Origin: Cryptomeria japonica
Lineage: Eukaryota; Streptophyta; Pinopsida; Cupressales; Cupressaceae
NCBI RefSeq assembly: GCF_030272615.1
Contig: NC_081408.1
Location: forward strand, 198,550,841-198,614,840
DNA length: 64,000 nt
Reading direction: 5' to 3'
The notes under the pieces are model-generated. The model made no database searches and was not told where the DNA came from. It saw nothing but the letters and a program-made list of their open reading frames with translations. Position numbers and translations under genes: made by a program. This document shows, piece by piece, positions 1-12,359 of this stretch (positions within the stretch are counted from its first letter, which is position 1; every line of letters begins with the position of its first letter).

Positions 1-905
1 CTCTTGAGCACACTATCTGATCAGCAAATTATGGGATTAACTGACCAATCTAATTCAAAGGCTATATGGGATAAGATTGAATCTTTGAATGAAGGTGACC
101 CTACTATTAAAATTGCTAAACTTGATGGTTATCAAGTAAGGCATGGGAACCTAGAGATGGAAGAATATTGAAGGATTACTACTTTCATGGAAAGAGTTAA
201 TGAAATTGTTATGTGAATTCAGTATTGTGGTGGATCTCTGAGCAAAGATGATATTGTTTCTAAAGTTTTGAGATCTTTTCCACCAGCTTACAAGATTAAG
301 GCTACTGCAATTAATGAGATGAGAACAATGGCTAACACTTATGTTAACCAGGATACTTTGGTTGGAAAATTGTCTTCTTTTGAGCTTGAAGAATTTGGTC
401 CTGAAGGAGTTGGAAAGGCTGAATCTTCTTTTCAGGCACCTAAATCATCAACCGACAAGAGTAATTGAAAAGCTTTATATGCGAAGGCATTGGATGAAAT
501 GAAGAAAGAATGTGAAGAGTTTGAGTAATTGGAAGCCCTATTTGCTAGAAGAGTACCTAAAGGTCATGTTGGAAATAAGTATGAAGGAAAATCACCTTTT
601 AAATGTTTTGCATGTAATAAGATAGGTCATTTTGCATCTAGATGTCCTGAGAGGAATTCAAGATTTGAAGAGACAGCTAGAAGATCTTTTAGGCCTAACC
701 ATGATTATCAGAACAAGCATAAGTATAGGAGAAACAAAGACAAAACATGTTACTATGTGGATGAGGAAGGTGTAACTGATTTTGATGATGAACCGACACA
801 AGATTCGGCTAGTGCATCTGGTAGTGGTAAGGAATGGGTATTTTTTGCTATTAAGGAAGATGCTCTGGTACCTGTTATTCAAAATGAGAAAAGACCCTTG
901 CTGCT
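1..905 (+). pseudogene. gag: Copia-A1 gag (UBN2-type capsid plus zinc knuckle), broken
   Basis: Frame 1 can be followed from base 1 to about 900. The first part is a UBN2-type copia Gag (residues DKIESLNEGDPTIKIAKLDGY near 75-130; VSKVLRSFPPAYKIKA near 258-300). A CCHC knuckle (CFACNKIGHFASRC, about 604-645) follows; it binds RNA during packaging. The frame has stops near 168, 214, 466 and 526, and a frameshift near 900 just before protease. In the homologous Copia-A2 the stop near 466 is a Trp codon. No start is visible because the 5' end is outside the window. Confidence 0.9.
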
Positions 906-2162
906 AAAATTGAAGACAAGGATGAATGGGTGATAGACAGTGGTTGTTTACATCATGTGACTGGAGATAAAAGGAAGTTTTTATCTTTGCAAGAATTTGA
1001 TGGTGGACTGGTTAGATTTGGAGATGAAAAATCATGCATGATCGGAGGAAGAGGGACTATATCATTGGATGGTAAGCATAATATTGATAACGTTTATTAT
1101 GTTGAAGGTTTATGGCATAATATTTTGAGTGTAGGATAGTTGGTGGATAAGGGATTTCAACTATAGTTCAAGGATGGAAAATGCAAAATCATTACTAGAT
1201 CTGGTTTGGAGATCGCAACCAGTACACAGACTAAAGGTAACATCTTTCATTTGAACTTTGGTGAGAAGACATGTTTGATTGCACAAATTGATGAGAGTTG
1301 GCTATGGCATAAGAGGTTGTGCCATGTGAATTTTGATTGCATTGTAAATATCAGCTCAAACTAAGGCTGTCAGAGATATACCTAAGATTGTGAAGCCCTA
1401 CAATCCGGTATGTAAGGAATGTTAACTGGGAAATCGGGTCAAAACTTCTTTTAAGAGTATTGAAGTTAAATATAATGATATTCTTGATCTTATTCATATT
1501 GATTTATGTGGTCCTACTAGAATAAAGAGTTTTCAGAGTGATAGATATTTTATGCTAATCGTTGATGACTATTCTAGAATGATGTGGGTTACTTTTTTGA
1601 GGGAGAAATCTAAAGCTTTTGAAAAGTTTAAAATCTTTAAAGCTAAATTTGACACAGAGACAGGGTTGAAGATTAAATGCTTAAGGTCTGATCAGGGTGG
1701 TGAATTCACATCCATTGAATTTAACAGTTATTGTGAGAAGCATGAGATAAGGAGACAGTTGTCTGCCTCTCGACACCTCAGCAGAATGGTGTTGTGGAAA
1801 GAAAGAATAGAGCTATCTTGGATGCAGCTAGAACTATGATGATGGAAGCTAATCTGCCTCATATCTATTTGAGAGAAGCTATGAGCACAGCGGTATACAC
1901 ATTTAGCAGATTTCATATCAAAGGAGACATCAGTAAGACACCTTATGAGTTATGGTTTGGTCATACACCTTCAGTTAAGTATTTCAGAATCTTTGGTAGT
2001 AAATGCTATATCAAAAGAGATGATTCCATTGGAAAGTCTGATCCTAGATGTGATGAAGGGATATTTCTTGGTTATTCTAATGAAAGAAAAACATATAGAT
2101 GTCATAACAAGAGATTACAAAGAATTTCAGAGAGTGATAATGTCAAGGTGGATGAGTTGTAA
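906..2162 (+). pseudogene. pol: Copia-A1 protease and integrase, broken
   Basis: The protease active site reads WVIDSGCLHHVT at about 918-960, with the catalytic Asp intact. It is followed by the GAG-pre-integrase zinc region (LWHKRLCHVNF near 1305) and the integrase core. Integrase catalytic positions are visible: Asp in HIDLCGP near 1495, Asp in RSDQGGEF near 1686, and Glu in the NG-VVE motif after 1785. The frame is broken by TAG at 1138 and 1165, TAA at 1423, a frameshift near 1350 and another near 1765 inside the NG-VVE region. The C-terminal part continues to DEGIFLGYS near 2060 and stops at 2160. Confidence 0.9.
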
Positions 2163-2286
2163 AAAGGTGAAATTGGAACTTATGAGAGAGAACCGTAAGT
2201 GGAGATGATCATAACTGAATCGGTAGCACCTATACCGGAATATAATATTGAACTAGTTACTCTGATAGTATCTGAAAAATTCAACA

Positions 2287-3960
2287 GTGGCTGAAGATCA
2301 GAACAAGGAAATAAAAAGTCAGGAGACTCCTCAGTATGTAAGGTTAAATCATTCAGAAGATCATATCATTGGAGACAAGAACAAAGAAGTAATGACAAGA
2401 CGAAGGTTGGTAATTGATGAGGTATGTTTAATTTCTCAAGTCGAATCGGCATCAGTTATTGAAGCTTGTAAAGATGAATGTTGGATCAAAGCTATGGAAG
2501 AGGAATTAGATCAGATTGAAAAGAACAACACATGGACTTTAGTTCCCCCACCTAAAAATAAAAATGTTATTGGAAATAAATGGGTTTTTAGGAACAAATT
2601 GAATGATGATGGACATGTTGTGAGGAATAAGGCTATATTGGTATGTAAAGGATATTCTCAGAAGGAAGGCATTGATTATGATGAGACTTTTTCTTTGGTA
2701 GCCAGGATTGAAGCTGTGAGATTATTTCTTTCTTATGTTGCCCATAAGAAATACAAGGTTTATCATATGGATGTTAAATGTGCATTTTTTAATGGAGATC
2801 TTGAAGAGGAAGTTTATATTGAGAAACCTTATGGTTTTTCACTTTCACATGACAAAAACATGGTTTGCAGGTTAAGGAAAGTGTTTTATGGATTGATACA
2901 AGCCCCTAGAGCTTGGTATGCTAGATTGGACAAATATCTTTTGAAGCTTGGTTTCACTAAAGGTAATGCTGACAGTAACTTATATTATAAGATCACTCAT
3001 GATGACATATTAATTGTTGAAGTATTTGTTGATGATATCACTTTTGGAGGTGATGATAAATTATGTATGCAATTCTCAGAAAATATAAAGAATGAATTTG
3101 AGATATCTATGATTGGAGAGATGAAATTTTTCTTACATTTGCAGAATACTCAGAATGATAAAGGTATTTTCATCTATCAAACTAAGTATGCTAGAGAGTT
3201 GAAGAAATTTGGTATGGAAAATTCTAAACCAGTTGGTACCCCTATGGTTACAAGTGAGAAATTGACAAAGAAAGATATATCGGCTCTGATAAATCCTACA
3301 AGGTACAAATCTATGATTGGGGGTTTGTTATATCTGACTTAGACTAGACCAGATATAATGAACATTGTTTGTATTATATCAAGATATCAAAGTGATCCTA
3401 GATATAATCATGAGTGTGCGATGAAAAAGATTTTTTCAGGTATTTGCAAGGAATAATTGAGTATGGTTTGTGGTATCCTAAAGATGATGATTTTACACTA
3501 TCTGCATATACAGATGTTGATTGGGATGGAGATGTTGATGATTGAAAGAGCACATCTGATGGAGATTTCTTTCTTGGAAAGAAACTTGTTTCATGGATCA
3601 GCAAGAAGCAATCATGTACATCTTTATCTACTACTGAATCTGAGTATGTTGTTGCTGCTACTAACTGTACACAAGTTTTATGGATGAAGCAAATGTTGAA
3701 GGATATAAGGGTTGATTGCAATGAACCGGTAGTTATTCACTGTGATAACTCTATTTCTATTGATATATCAAAGAATCTGATATTTCATTCTAAGACTAAG
3801 CACATTTCTATCAAGTATAACTTTCCGAAGGAGAAGGTGGAAGCAAATGAAGTGAGACTAGTTTATGTGAACACTAAAGAGAAGATTGTAGATATCTTCA
3901 CTAAACCTTTGCCTAAGGAATAATTTGAGTACTTCTGAGATAGATTGGGAGTTTTTGTCC
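2287..3960 (+). pseudogene. pol: Copia-A1 reverse transcriptase and RNase H, broken
   Basis: A long frame (2287-3342) holds the copia RT domain: [21 protein letters not shown], then [33 protein letters not shown] and the catalytic [10 protein letters not shown] near 3025. TAG at 3340 closes the frame where copia Pol normally reads on as T-Q-TRPDI. RNase H follows in shifted frames: DVDWDGDVDD near 3510, KKLVSWISKKQSC, TESEYVVAATN, and the family-typical HSKTKHI and DIFTKPLPKE ending near 3920. Stops lie near 3455, 3543 and 3921. RT motifs are intact, so the element was once functional. Confidence 0.9.
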
Positions 3961-4058
3961 CTCCGGTAGAGACTTGAGTGATGCCGATTTCCATCAGTCT
4001 AGTATGCATTTATCAGTGTTATCATTCATTATGGATTGATGTGTTGATGCTACTACTC

Positions 4059-4335
4059 AGGGGGAGTAGTCAGTTGTGTGGTTCAGAGGTTTTTCTTTGA
4101 TGTTTATGTTAGATTTCTAGCATTGATGTCAAAGGGGGAGAGATATATGTGAAAAACAGAGCTTTACAGTGATATCATTCTCAGGGGGAGTTTGGTTTTT
4201 GGTTCAGAACTTTATTGTCATATCATCTTGGAGAGTTTGTTGGATGTCTTCCATAGGGGGAGACTTGTTTGGCATTTTCTTGGCACTTGGATGTTTTTCA
4301 CATCTAGTGTTGCCATCAATGCCAAAGGGGGAGAT
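4059..4335 (+). promoter_or_regulatory. Polypurine tract and four upstream look-alikes (AGGGGGAG)
   Basis: The tract directly before the LTR reads aaagggggagat (about 4324-4335) and is the expected plus-strand primer site. The same AGGGGGAG core occurs four more times upstream, at about 4059, 4133, 4183 and 4255, in the non-coding stretch between RNase H and the LTR. Copia-A2 shows the same five-fold pattern. Confidence 0.75.
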
Positions 4336-5563
4336 TGTTGGTAATTTGGAGGAATTGATTATGTGTTTCATTGATGTTTAGTCATTGATGTCAATACTAG
4401 TTTTTTTGTTGTCTATCGGCTTCCAATAGAGTGGTTGGACTATGATATTGATCTGGAGACCATCTCCAGTATTCTTCAATTTGGTATGGCTTGTGGTATT
4501 GGCTTGGATTGGTTATTCATGTGTTCCTGATGTATATCACATTCAGTTGGTTCGGGATTTCATGATCTAGATGCTATAAGTTTTTCTAGTAAGCCTTTTG
4601 GTCACCGGTAAGGGTTTTATCGGCGGCGCTTTGATGAAGATCTTTTGATGAATCTGATAAGTGGTATTGGTGTAGCTTCTAGAAGGTTATCAAGATGTTG
4701 ATGGTTATCTTGTTCATTTTCTAGTTGTTCGTGGTGTTTTATTTGGCTTATGGTGACATATTTTAGGTCTGGTGGTTATTCTGCTAGGTTATGGACCGAT
4801 TTTGTGTAACATGTTGGTTGATGCTTCCGATGCATCACCGGTTGGATTTATTGTTTGGTTTTTCAGTCTTAGGCCAACTTGTTTTATCATTAGTTTGTAG
4901 GATTATGTAATGAATCTATTGTATTGTCTTTTAGGTGGCCGACCTAATTGCTTAGGTCCCGGGTTAATATAAATATGATGTAAGATCTCTTTGTAGATCA
5001 TGAGTTTATGGGATATGGGATTATTTGTGTGTGAATAATGTTGTAATCATATGTAGAGGTTTTGGTCGATCATAGGTGATCGAATAGGGTTTGTGAAAGA
5101 GGTTTAAGACCTCTGGTATTGCGCTTAACCGAAACTGTACTCAGGCATAGGAGATGTTATTCTTTCAGTTCACTCATCTTTCTAGATTGTATTCTGGATT
5201 TCTTTGTAGTCAGTGAGGCTCCTTTTTGTGATGAGAATTGTTCTCTAGGTAGTGTACCTTCCTACATGTGCAAGCCCCTCTTATTGTAATCACATACTTG
5301 TTGGAGAAGTATTATCTGATTGTGGGTAGGCTTCCCACCATGATTTTTCCCTTTACCAAGTTTTCCACATACAAATCTTGGTGTTATGTGTTATGGATGG
5401 TTGGTTAATTATTTTGTAATTTACGTTTATGCTTAACTATTACATCTACTATTCTGATATTTGGTTTATGCATTCCGGTAGAAGGTTTTATGAGCTTAAA
5501 TTTTTATAATGTATTGACAACTGATTCACCCCCCCTCTCAGTTGTCCACCAATTATCCTAACA
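4336..5563 (+). repeat. 3' LTR of Copia-A1
   Basis: The LTR starts TGTTGGTAATTTGG directly after the PPT and ends with TATCCTAACA, giving the TGTT...AACA inverted ends of this family. A C-tract followed by CTCTCAGTTG lies about 35 bases before the end (about 5528-5545), as in the other copia LTRs here. Length 1,228 bp. It is clearly homologous along its length to the two LTRs of Copia-A2. Confidence 0.92.
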
Positions 5564-5855
5564 AGATGTATGTCACAGTTATGACTATAGATCTATTCAT
5601 GGCCGTAGAAGAGGAGATAATGATGATGAAGACCATCTGATGGATTTTGAAGCTCTTCTAGCTAAGAGACTTCCAAAGGGTACTGGTAAATATAAAGGTA
5701 AACTACCTCTTAAGTGTTTCTCTTGCAATAATATTGGACATATTGCTGCAAATTGCCCTAACAGTGATAGTAAGGAGAAGTTTAGGAAACATAAAGGAAA
5801 ATGGAAGAAACAATGCTATGTTGCAGTTGATGAAGGTGTGACAGGTGAGGAATAA
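5564..5855 (+). pseudogene. gag: Copia-B gag fragment with CCHC knuckle
   Basis: The C-terminal part of Gag contains one CCHC knuckle, CFSCNNIGHIAANC, at about 5718-5759, followed by a basic Lys-rich tail. The reading frame enters from the left edge of the fragment without a start codon, consistent with separation from its N-terminus by the Copia-A1 insertion. A stop (TAA, 5853-5855) precedes protease where Gag-Pol should read through. Confidence 0.85.
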
Positions 5856-5891
5856 GAAGATGATGACAATGAGGAGATTGTCTTTATTGTT

Positions 5892-7133
5892 GTGAAGGAA
5901 GATATGACTGATGAAAAGGCCTTGGTATCTCAGTTTGACTCTAGTGATGAGTGGATAATAGGCAGTGGTTGTTCACATCACATGACCAGTGATAAGAACA
6001 AATTCATATCCCTTGAAGAGTTTGATGGCGGTATGGTAAGATTTGGTAATAACTCATCCTGCATGGTAAAAGGTAAAGGATCTATTTCACTGAATTGTAA
6101 GAGTAATGGAGATGATGTTTATTTGGTTGAAGGTTTAAAACATAACTTGTTGAGTGTTGGACAACTAAATGATAAAGGATATCACCTTAAGTTTAAAAAA
6201 GGAGTGTGCAAGATCATGGGATGCAATGGAGATTTGATTGCTACTAGTAAATAGACTAGAGGTAATCTTTTTCATCTAAATACTAATTTGAATAGTTGTT
6301 TGGTGGCTAAAATTGAAGATAGTTTGTTGTGGCACAAAAGGTCTTGTCATGTCAACTTTGATAATTTGATAAAGGTTAGCAAATCAAGTATGGTGAGAGG
6401 TATGCTCCAACTTGTTAACCAGATAATGTGTTATGCAAAGATTGTCGGATGGGTAAGATGACTTCGACATCTTTTAAGAGTAAATCCTTTTCTTTAGAGC
6501 ATATTCTTGATTTAGTGCATACTGATCTATGTGGTCCTATGAGGACTAGAAGTTTTTATGGTGATAAGTATTTTATGATTTTCACTGATGATTTTTCAAG
6601 GATGATGTGGGTAACTTTCTTGAAGGAGAAATCAGAGGCATTCAACAAATTCAAGATCTTTAAAGCCCTAATTGAAAAGAAAACCGACAAGAATATGAAG
6701 TGCTTAAGATCTGATCGAGGTGGAGAATTCACTTCTGATGAGTTTACTAGGTATTGTGAAGAACATGGAATAAAGAGACAGATGTCAGCACCTAGGACTC
6801 CACAGCAGAATGGCATTGTAGAGAGAATAAATAGAACAATAGGTGAAGCTGCTAGAACAATGTTGATACAAGGAGATGTTCAAAAAATGTTTTGCAGAGA
6901 AGCAGTTGGCACTGTTGTTTATACTTTGATTCGGTTCTTGTGAAGGTAATGATAAAACACCTTATGAGCTTTGGCATGGTAAGACTCCTAATGTGAGCTA
7001 CTTTAAAGTTTTTGGTAGTAGATGTTTTATTAAGAGAGATGGTTTTACTAGAAAGTTTGATGCAAAGAGTGATGAAGGGATATTTCTTGGATATTCTACC
7101 AAGAGTAAAGCATTCAAATGCTATAATAAATGA
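5892..7133 (+). pseudogene. pol: Copia-B protease and integrase, protease active site mutated
   Basis: The protease motif reads EWIIGSGCSHHMT near 5949-5987: the catalytic Asp of the usual D-S-G is Gly. The pre-integrase zinc region is present (LWHKRSCHVNF near 6328) and the integrase core retains Asp in VHTDLCGP, Asp in LRSDRGGEF and Glu in NGIVERINR (6428-6943). A TAG at 6252 and a stop near 6941 break the frame; integrase continues in another frame through TPYELWHGKTPN and DEGIFLGYSTKSK to about 7130. Confidence 0.88.
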
Positions 7134-7234
7134 AAAAAGAAAATAGTTGAGAGTGTGAATGTTAAAATTATGAATTTTCTGACAAATCTGATGAATCCAA
7201 TAGATCTAAGCCTTCTAATGATAAAGAAAAACTT

Positions 7235-8723
7235 GTGTATATTGAACCGGAAGTGCAGAAGGAAGATGAGCAAAAAAATGCAGAAATAGGAGCTCAACCG
7301 GTAAGTGATGAAGAAGATGATGAACATGAAGCAAAAAGAATTGTACTGGAAATAGTAATCCCAAGATATGTAAGGTTAAATCATTCAGAAGACCAGATTC
7401 TAGGTGATAAGAATGCTAGTATGCAAATAAGAGGAAAAATCAGAGAGAATTCATGTCTAATTTCAACTATTGAGCCAAAGACTATTAGAGAAGCTTTGAA
7501 AGATGAAGACTGGTTAAATGCAATGAATGAAGAACTTGACTGGATTGAGAAGAACAATACATGGTCTCTTGTTCCTAGACTGAAAGAAAAAAATGTTATT
7601 AAGACAAAATGGGTATTCAAAAACAAACTTAATGAGGATGGTGAAGTTGTTAGAAACAAGGTGAGGTTGGTTTGCAAAGGGTATGCACAAGAAGAAGGTG
7701 AAGACTATGGTGAAACCTTTGCACCAGTGGCTAGACTTGAAGGTGTAAGAATGTTACGTGCTGAATTTTTTGTTGATGATATAATATTTGGTGGAAATGA
7801 TGACATGTGTATGTCTTTTGCAGATGAAATGAAGAAAGAATTTGAGATGTCTCTTATCGGTGAGATAAAATTATTTATTGGTTTACAAATTCAACAACTG
7901 GAGAATGGAAAATTTATCTGCCAGACTAAGAATGTAAAAGAAGTCTTGAAATTTTTTGGCATGGAAGATTGTAAACCGGTTGGTACTCCGATGGTGATAG
8001 GATGTAAATTGTCAAAATAAGATGATTCACTGTCTGTGGATGAGAAAGAATATAGGTCTATGATTGGAAAGTTGCATTATGTTGTTCACAATAGACCGGG
8101 CATTGCACATGTTGTTGGATTGGTTACAAGATTTCAGAAAGATCCTAAGGAGACACACATGGTAGTGGTAAAAAGGATATTTAGGTATCTGAAAGGAACA
8201 GTTGATTATGGTTTGTGGTATCCTTACAATGATAATTTTTCTTTAAAAGTTTTCACAGATGCAGACTGGGTTGGAAATGTTGATGACTGGAAAAGCACAA
8301 CTGGTGGAGCTTTCTTTTTAGGAGAAAGATTGGTGTCCTGGATAACCAAGAAACAATCCTGTATTTCACAATCTATAGCTGAAGCAGAATATGTGGCAGC
8401 CTCAATGAATTATACTCAAGGTATATGGATGAGACATATTTCGGAAGGTTTTAAGGAAGACATGTCTGAACCAGTGACTATTCATTGTGATAACACTAGT
8501 GATAATTAAAATTTCAAAAAATTATGTATTACATGCAAGAACAAAGAACATTGAAGTAAAGTATCACTTTCTAAGGGATAGAGTACAAGAGAATAAAGTA
8601 AGAATGCAGTATGTGTCTAGAAAAGAGCAATTAGTAGATATATTCACTAAACCTTTGCCTAAAACAACCTTTGAATATCTCAGAGGTAGATTAGGGGTTG
8701 TACCCTTGCACAAGATCAAGTAG
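7235..8723 (+). pseudogene. pol: Copia-B RT with internal deletion, plus RNase H
   Basis: RT begins normally (NNTWSLVPRLKEKNVIKTKWVF; GEDYGETFAPVARLEGVRM) but jumps near 7751 straight to AEFFVDDIIFGGND. Compared with A1 and A2, about 110-120 residues of the palm are missing, including the MD-K-AFLNG motif with a catalytic Asp. The frame stays open across the join. Later RT and RNase H follow in 8036-8509 (ADWVGNVDDWKSTTGG, AEAEYVAASMN), with a break near 8500 and the end DIFTKPLPKTTFEYL near 8645-8680. This copy could not have made active polymerase after the deletion. Confidence 0.88.
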
Positions 8724-9017
8724 ATGTTGGTGATGCATCAATCCAGTGAATTCATTGAATATCTTTCAGGTTTGGATTGATGTGAAGTAGGCTACTCCTC
8801 AAGGGGAGCATCTATGATGAGATACACAGAGATGAAGACAGTAGAGGTATTTGCACCTTTGGCATTGTTGTCAAAGGAGGAGGAGAACTAGTTGAAAAGA
8901 AGAACTAGATAACCGACAAAAGAAATACAAAGGATATGAGAGAAAGTATAGAATAGATCAGTTCAGTTAAGCATGATGAGGTTTTTCAGTGTTTCCATCA
9001 ATGCCAAGGTGGGAGAT

Positions 9018-10464
9018 TGTTGGCATATTGGCATAATTGTTGATGATATTGATGAACCGATATAAGGACTGTTGGTGATGATATAGTTGAGATGTTGTTT
9101 AATAATTTGATGATCAATATGTGTTGTCATTGATGGCAACTATGGTTACATTGTTCTATCATGTTATTTAAGTCGTCTATGATTGATTGGAAAGATATGG
9201 AATGGATTTGACAGGTAACTAGAAAAAAGGACTTTAACCGGTAAATGTGAAACTGTGGTATGCTTAAGTAATTGGATCTTGAGATTGATGAGGAATCTGG
9301 TGTTGCAGTTTGGAATATCTGTTTGTAACATTGTAATGAGGTTATGACCAGAACCGCATCATATTTTGTCTACTGGAAGTCATGTTTGTGATTGACTGAT
9401 GTATTTTTTGTAGGGTCTTAGTAGGGTTTAAGATGGTGATGACGTGGCTAAATTCGTGTGAAGTGATAAGATGTTGTTATGGCGCGATCAAAGAGTGAAT
9501 TTCTTGGGAATGAGTGAAGTGCTTAGTAGAATGAACTAAGGGTTTGAAAGTGTATCAGATCGATATGCGGTGATCATTCAACGGTTGTAATTGTCTTGGA
9601 ATTTGTTGTAATGATATGTATGATGATTTGTAATGATCTATATGATGATTTGTAATGATCTATAATAACTTGTAAATATATATGATGGTCTATGATGTAA
9701 ATCTTAGGGTTTTGTAACTGACTAAGTTGTAAATTCTATTTAGGATAAGTCTGTGATGATTTACCATGTCGGTGATCAAAGGAAGAGTGTGTGGCCGAAC
9801 TAGTGTGTGTGTGTCTACAAGAGAGAAGAAGATTGGAGTAGGAAAGGATATGTACAAGCAAGTAGAGAGTGTTATTTTCAGATCATACATCTGTTGGTCC
9901 CTATTAGTTGCAGCAAACGCAAAATCCCTTAACCGAGTAGGTCCTAACAGGCCTGATTGTATAAATCCCTTCACAGGGTGACTCATTAGCTTGGGTTCTA
10001 AATCCATTCACAAGGTTACTCCTAACAGAGTAAAGCTCCTAATAGGGCTAAGGTAAATCCCTTAACCGGGGGACTCCTAAGAGGGTCTGCTCCTAACCGG
10101 ACATTATTGTAAGCTCCTAATCGGGCTAGGCTCCTAACAGGGCACATTCTGAAAGAATGCAAAAATCTTGTGGGTACCAATTCCCACTATGGTTTTTCCC
10201 ATTTGGGTTTCCACGTGAAAATCCTAGTGTTCATGTGTTTCTTGATTTCTTATGTGTTGAGTTGATATCTTTCTATTGCATGCATGTTTATGAATACTTA
10301 GAAGAACAGTTTGATGAATCTAGTCAATAGTATGATTTCAGTTATTATTGGTACTATTTATGACTTGTTTTGAAAGAAGTTTTTGGTGGTTGTTAAAGTT
10401 TTAAAGTTTACTGTTATTACAGATTCACCCCCCCCCCCCTCTCATTAATAACTGGTTCCTCACA
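9018..10464 (+). repeat. 3' LTR of Copia-B, with degenerate CTCCTAAC-type repeats
   Basis: The LTR starts TGTTGGCATATTGG after the purine run aaggtgggagat. Between about 9929 and 10145 it contains many imperfect copies of a short motif around CTCCTAACAGGG or CCCTTAACCGGG. A C-run (10428-10440) followed by CTCTCATT marks the approach to the 3' end. The end at 10464 (CTCACA) could be off by some bases. Confidence 0.8.
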
Positions 10465-12350
10465 AATAACAATTAAACCTTGGGCAACCTTAATTCTACA
10501 ACTTCTCCTTACGAGGATACTATAGGTAGAACTGATAATAGTAAAACTCATACACTAGAGAAAAAGAATTGAAAAGAATAATGCAATCTCCTAGGAATTT
10601 GAATTATTACTAAACTTAAAATTGTCCCTTAGAAGATAGAAATTTGAATTTAAAATTAGGGTTGAAAATGACCTCTTAATTTTAAAATTTTGAAAGGAGG
10701 GAAAATCAAAATTAAAATTAAGGTTTTTCAAATCTAACATCTTAATTAAAATTTTGGAATTTTCAAATGTTGGAATATTGAAGAAATCAATTTAATTTTA
10801 AAAATTAGGATATATGTAGTTAACCACTTAATTTTAAAATTTAAATTTAAAATGGAAATGTTGAAATTCAGATTTGTTTTTGAGCTTAGGGTGACCTAAA
10901 ATTAGTAAAATCTCACAAATCTTCGGAATTGTTTAGTAAAATACAGTCAAAACAGGCTCCCAAAATTTGAGCAGAAAAATTCAGAACCAAGGTGGTAGCA
11001 ACAAGGTCTAAACACATGATCCGACCAACTTTTTACCAAATTTTTGGGGAAGCAAGATATTGTGATTTTAATGTGAATTCCAGAAGGATGTGGGAATTAG
11101 AGATGTCTAGATATGCAAAAATAAGCCTTGAAGGTCGAAATAGGATGCACTTAGGATGAATGATAAAATGATAAATTGAAAGAACAAAAGGGGCACACTT
11201 AAGGGCTCAATTTTATGATGTTTAGAGGGACAACAAGAGATTTTCGATTTAATTGAATCAATGGACGCGGACCGACCGAGGGGCACATACTGGTAGATAA
11301 GATGTGAAAGCGACGGTTTAGAGGGGGTTAATCTACCCTACAATTCTATGGGAATTCCACCAGTCCAAGCATCTCTTCCTATCCCACTCTCCTCCTGAAT
11401 GCCAAATGCTCATCAATTAAATGCTTAAAGGAAGATTTGAAATTGCACAAGGTTAATTTAAATTTTTTTTAAATTAGCATTTGTTTCATAAATCGCTTAA
11501 TTTTAAAAATTTAAAATTGAAAATTTGAATGTTTCAAGGAGGGAAAATGAGTTTTGAAATTGAAGCAAAGACCCAAATCTGAAAATTAATTCAAGATCTA
11601 CACAATCCATTAGGTCAATTTGAATATTAAAAATTAGTGTTTTGTGATTTAACCACTTAATTTTAAAATTTTAAATTAAAAGTGTAAATGAAGACTTGAA
11701 TTGCAAAATTGAAAATTTCTCAAATCTGAAACAATCAATCCAATTTAGAAAAATGACGAGTTCAATTTTGAATCTAAAAATTAGGGTTTTTGTGAATTAA
11801 ACCTCTAATTTTTTTAAAATTGCTAAGAAATTAAAGTTGTAATTGAAAATTTGAATTTTAAATTGCATACACTCATATCTGAAAATAAAAATAAAAATTA
11901 AGGGTCTAAGGAGTCAGATTCACCAAAATGTAAAGTGGAAAATTGGGGGCTTGGCCAACTCTCCACTTGGGAGTGGGGAATTTGCTAAGCTTAATTTACA
12001 CTCGAGGAAACTTTACATTCAAAAGAGAGGGATAAATCTACTAGATCCAATCCCAAAGGATCTAAGGATTGAATACTAAGTAGATTTATTGTGACTGGAG
12101 TGTAATTGACCCTCTTTTGTAAGTTGATTAATTGAATTAAGACAAAGTGCTGAAATTAAAGACAAAGTATGCAAAAACAGTGAGCTACAGGTTCAGGATT
12201 CAGTCATGCACCTGGATCTGAGAAGTTTGAGATGATTCGGAGCTACTTTGTGAAATTGAGCAAAAGTTGCAAAGACTGTGTGTAGGGACAAGGGTGCCCT
12301 CCACTTGGTCCTCTAAAATTTCCACACATCAAAAAGGGTTTTATTGTCTT
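10465..12350. other. AT-rich spacer without genes
   Basis: No convincing coding sequence on either strand. The stretch is full of variants of TTAATTTTAAAATT and looks like eroded LTR or internal DNA of an older element. The only clear local structure is the inverted repeat at 12032-12089. Confidence 0.6.
12032..12089. repeat. Imperfect inverted repeat (hairpin) with arms of about 20 bases
   Basis: The left arm starts ATAAATCTACTAGATCC and the right arm ends AAGTAGATTTAT, its near-complement, with about 14 bases between arms. The sequence could fold into a hairpin in either strand. It lies alone in AT-rich DNA. Confidence 0.6.
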
Positions 12351-12359
12351 TGTGAATAA

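Larger units (their letters stand above)
1..5563 (+). mobile_element. Copia-A1: 5'-truncated Ty1/copia LTR retrotransposon
   Basis: The element enters the window in mid-gag and runs through zinc knuckle, protease, integrase, reverse transcriptase and RNase H, in the gag-PR-INT-RT-RH order diagnostic of Ty1/copia. It ends with a purine tract and a 3' LTR. The DNA right after the LTR (5564 on) is mid-gag of a different copia family, so A1 probably inserted into that element; its own 5' LTR would lie left of the window. It is dead: several stops and at least three frameshifts. Protein and LTR closely resemble Copia-A2 at 14622-21747. Confidence 0.93.
5564..10464 (+). mobile_element. Copia-B: second copia family, 3' part, split by Copia-A1
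   Basis: This element begins abruptly within the gag linker (DYRSIHGRRRGDNDDEDHLMDFEALL) right after the Copia-A1 LTR and continues through knuckle, protease, integrase, a deleted RT and RNase H to an LTR at 9018. Proteins are copia-type but clearly different from A1/A2. The right end near 10464 is placed by analogy with other LTR ends; the preceding C-tract at 10428-10440 is clear but the terminal bases are degenerate. Confidence 0.88.
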
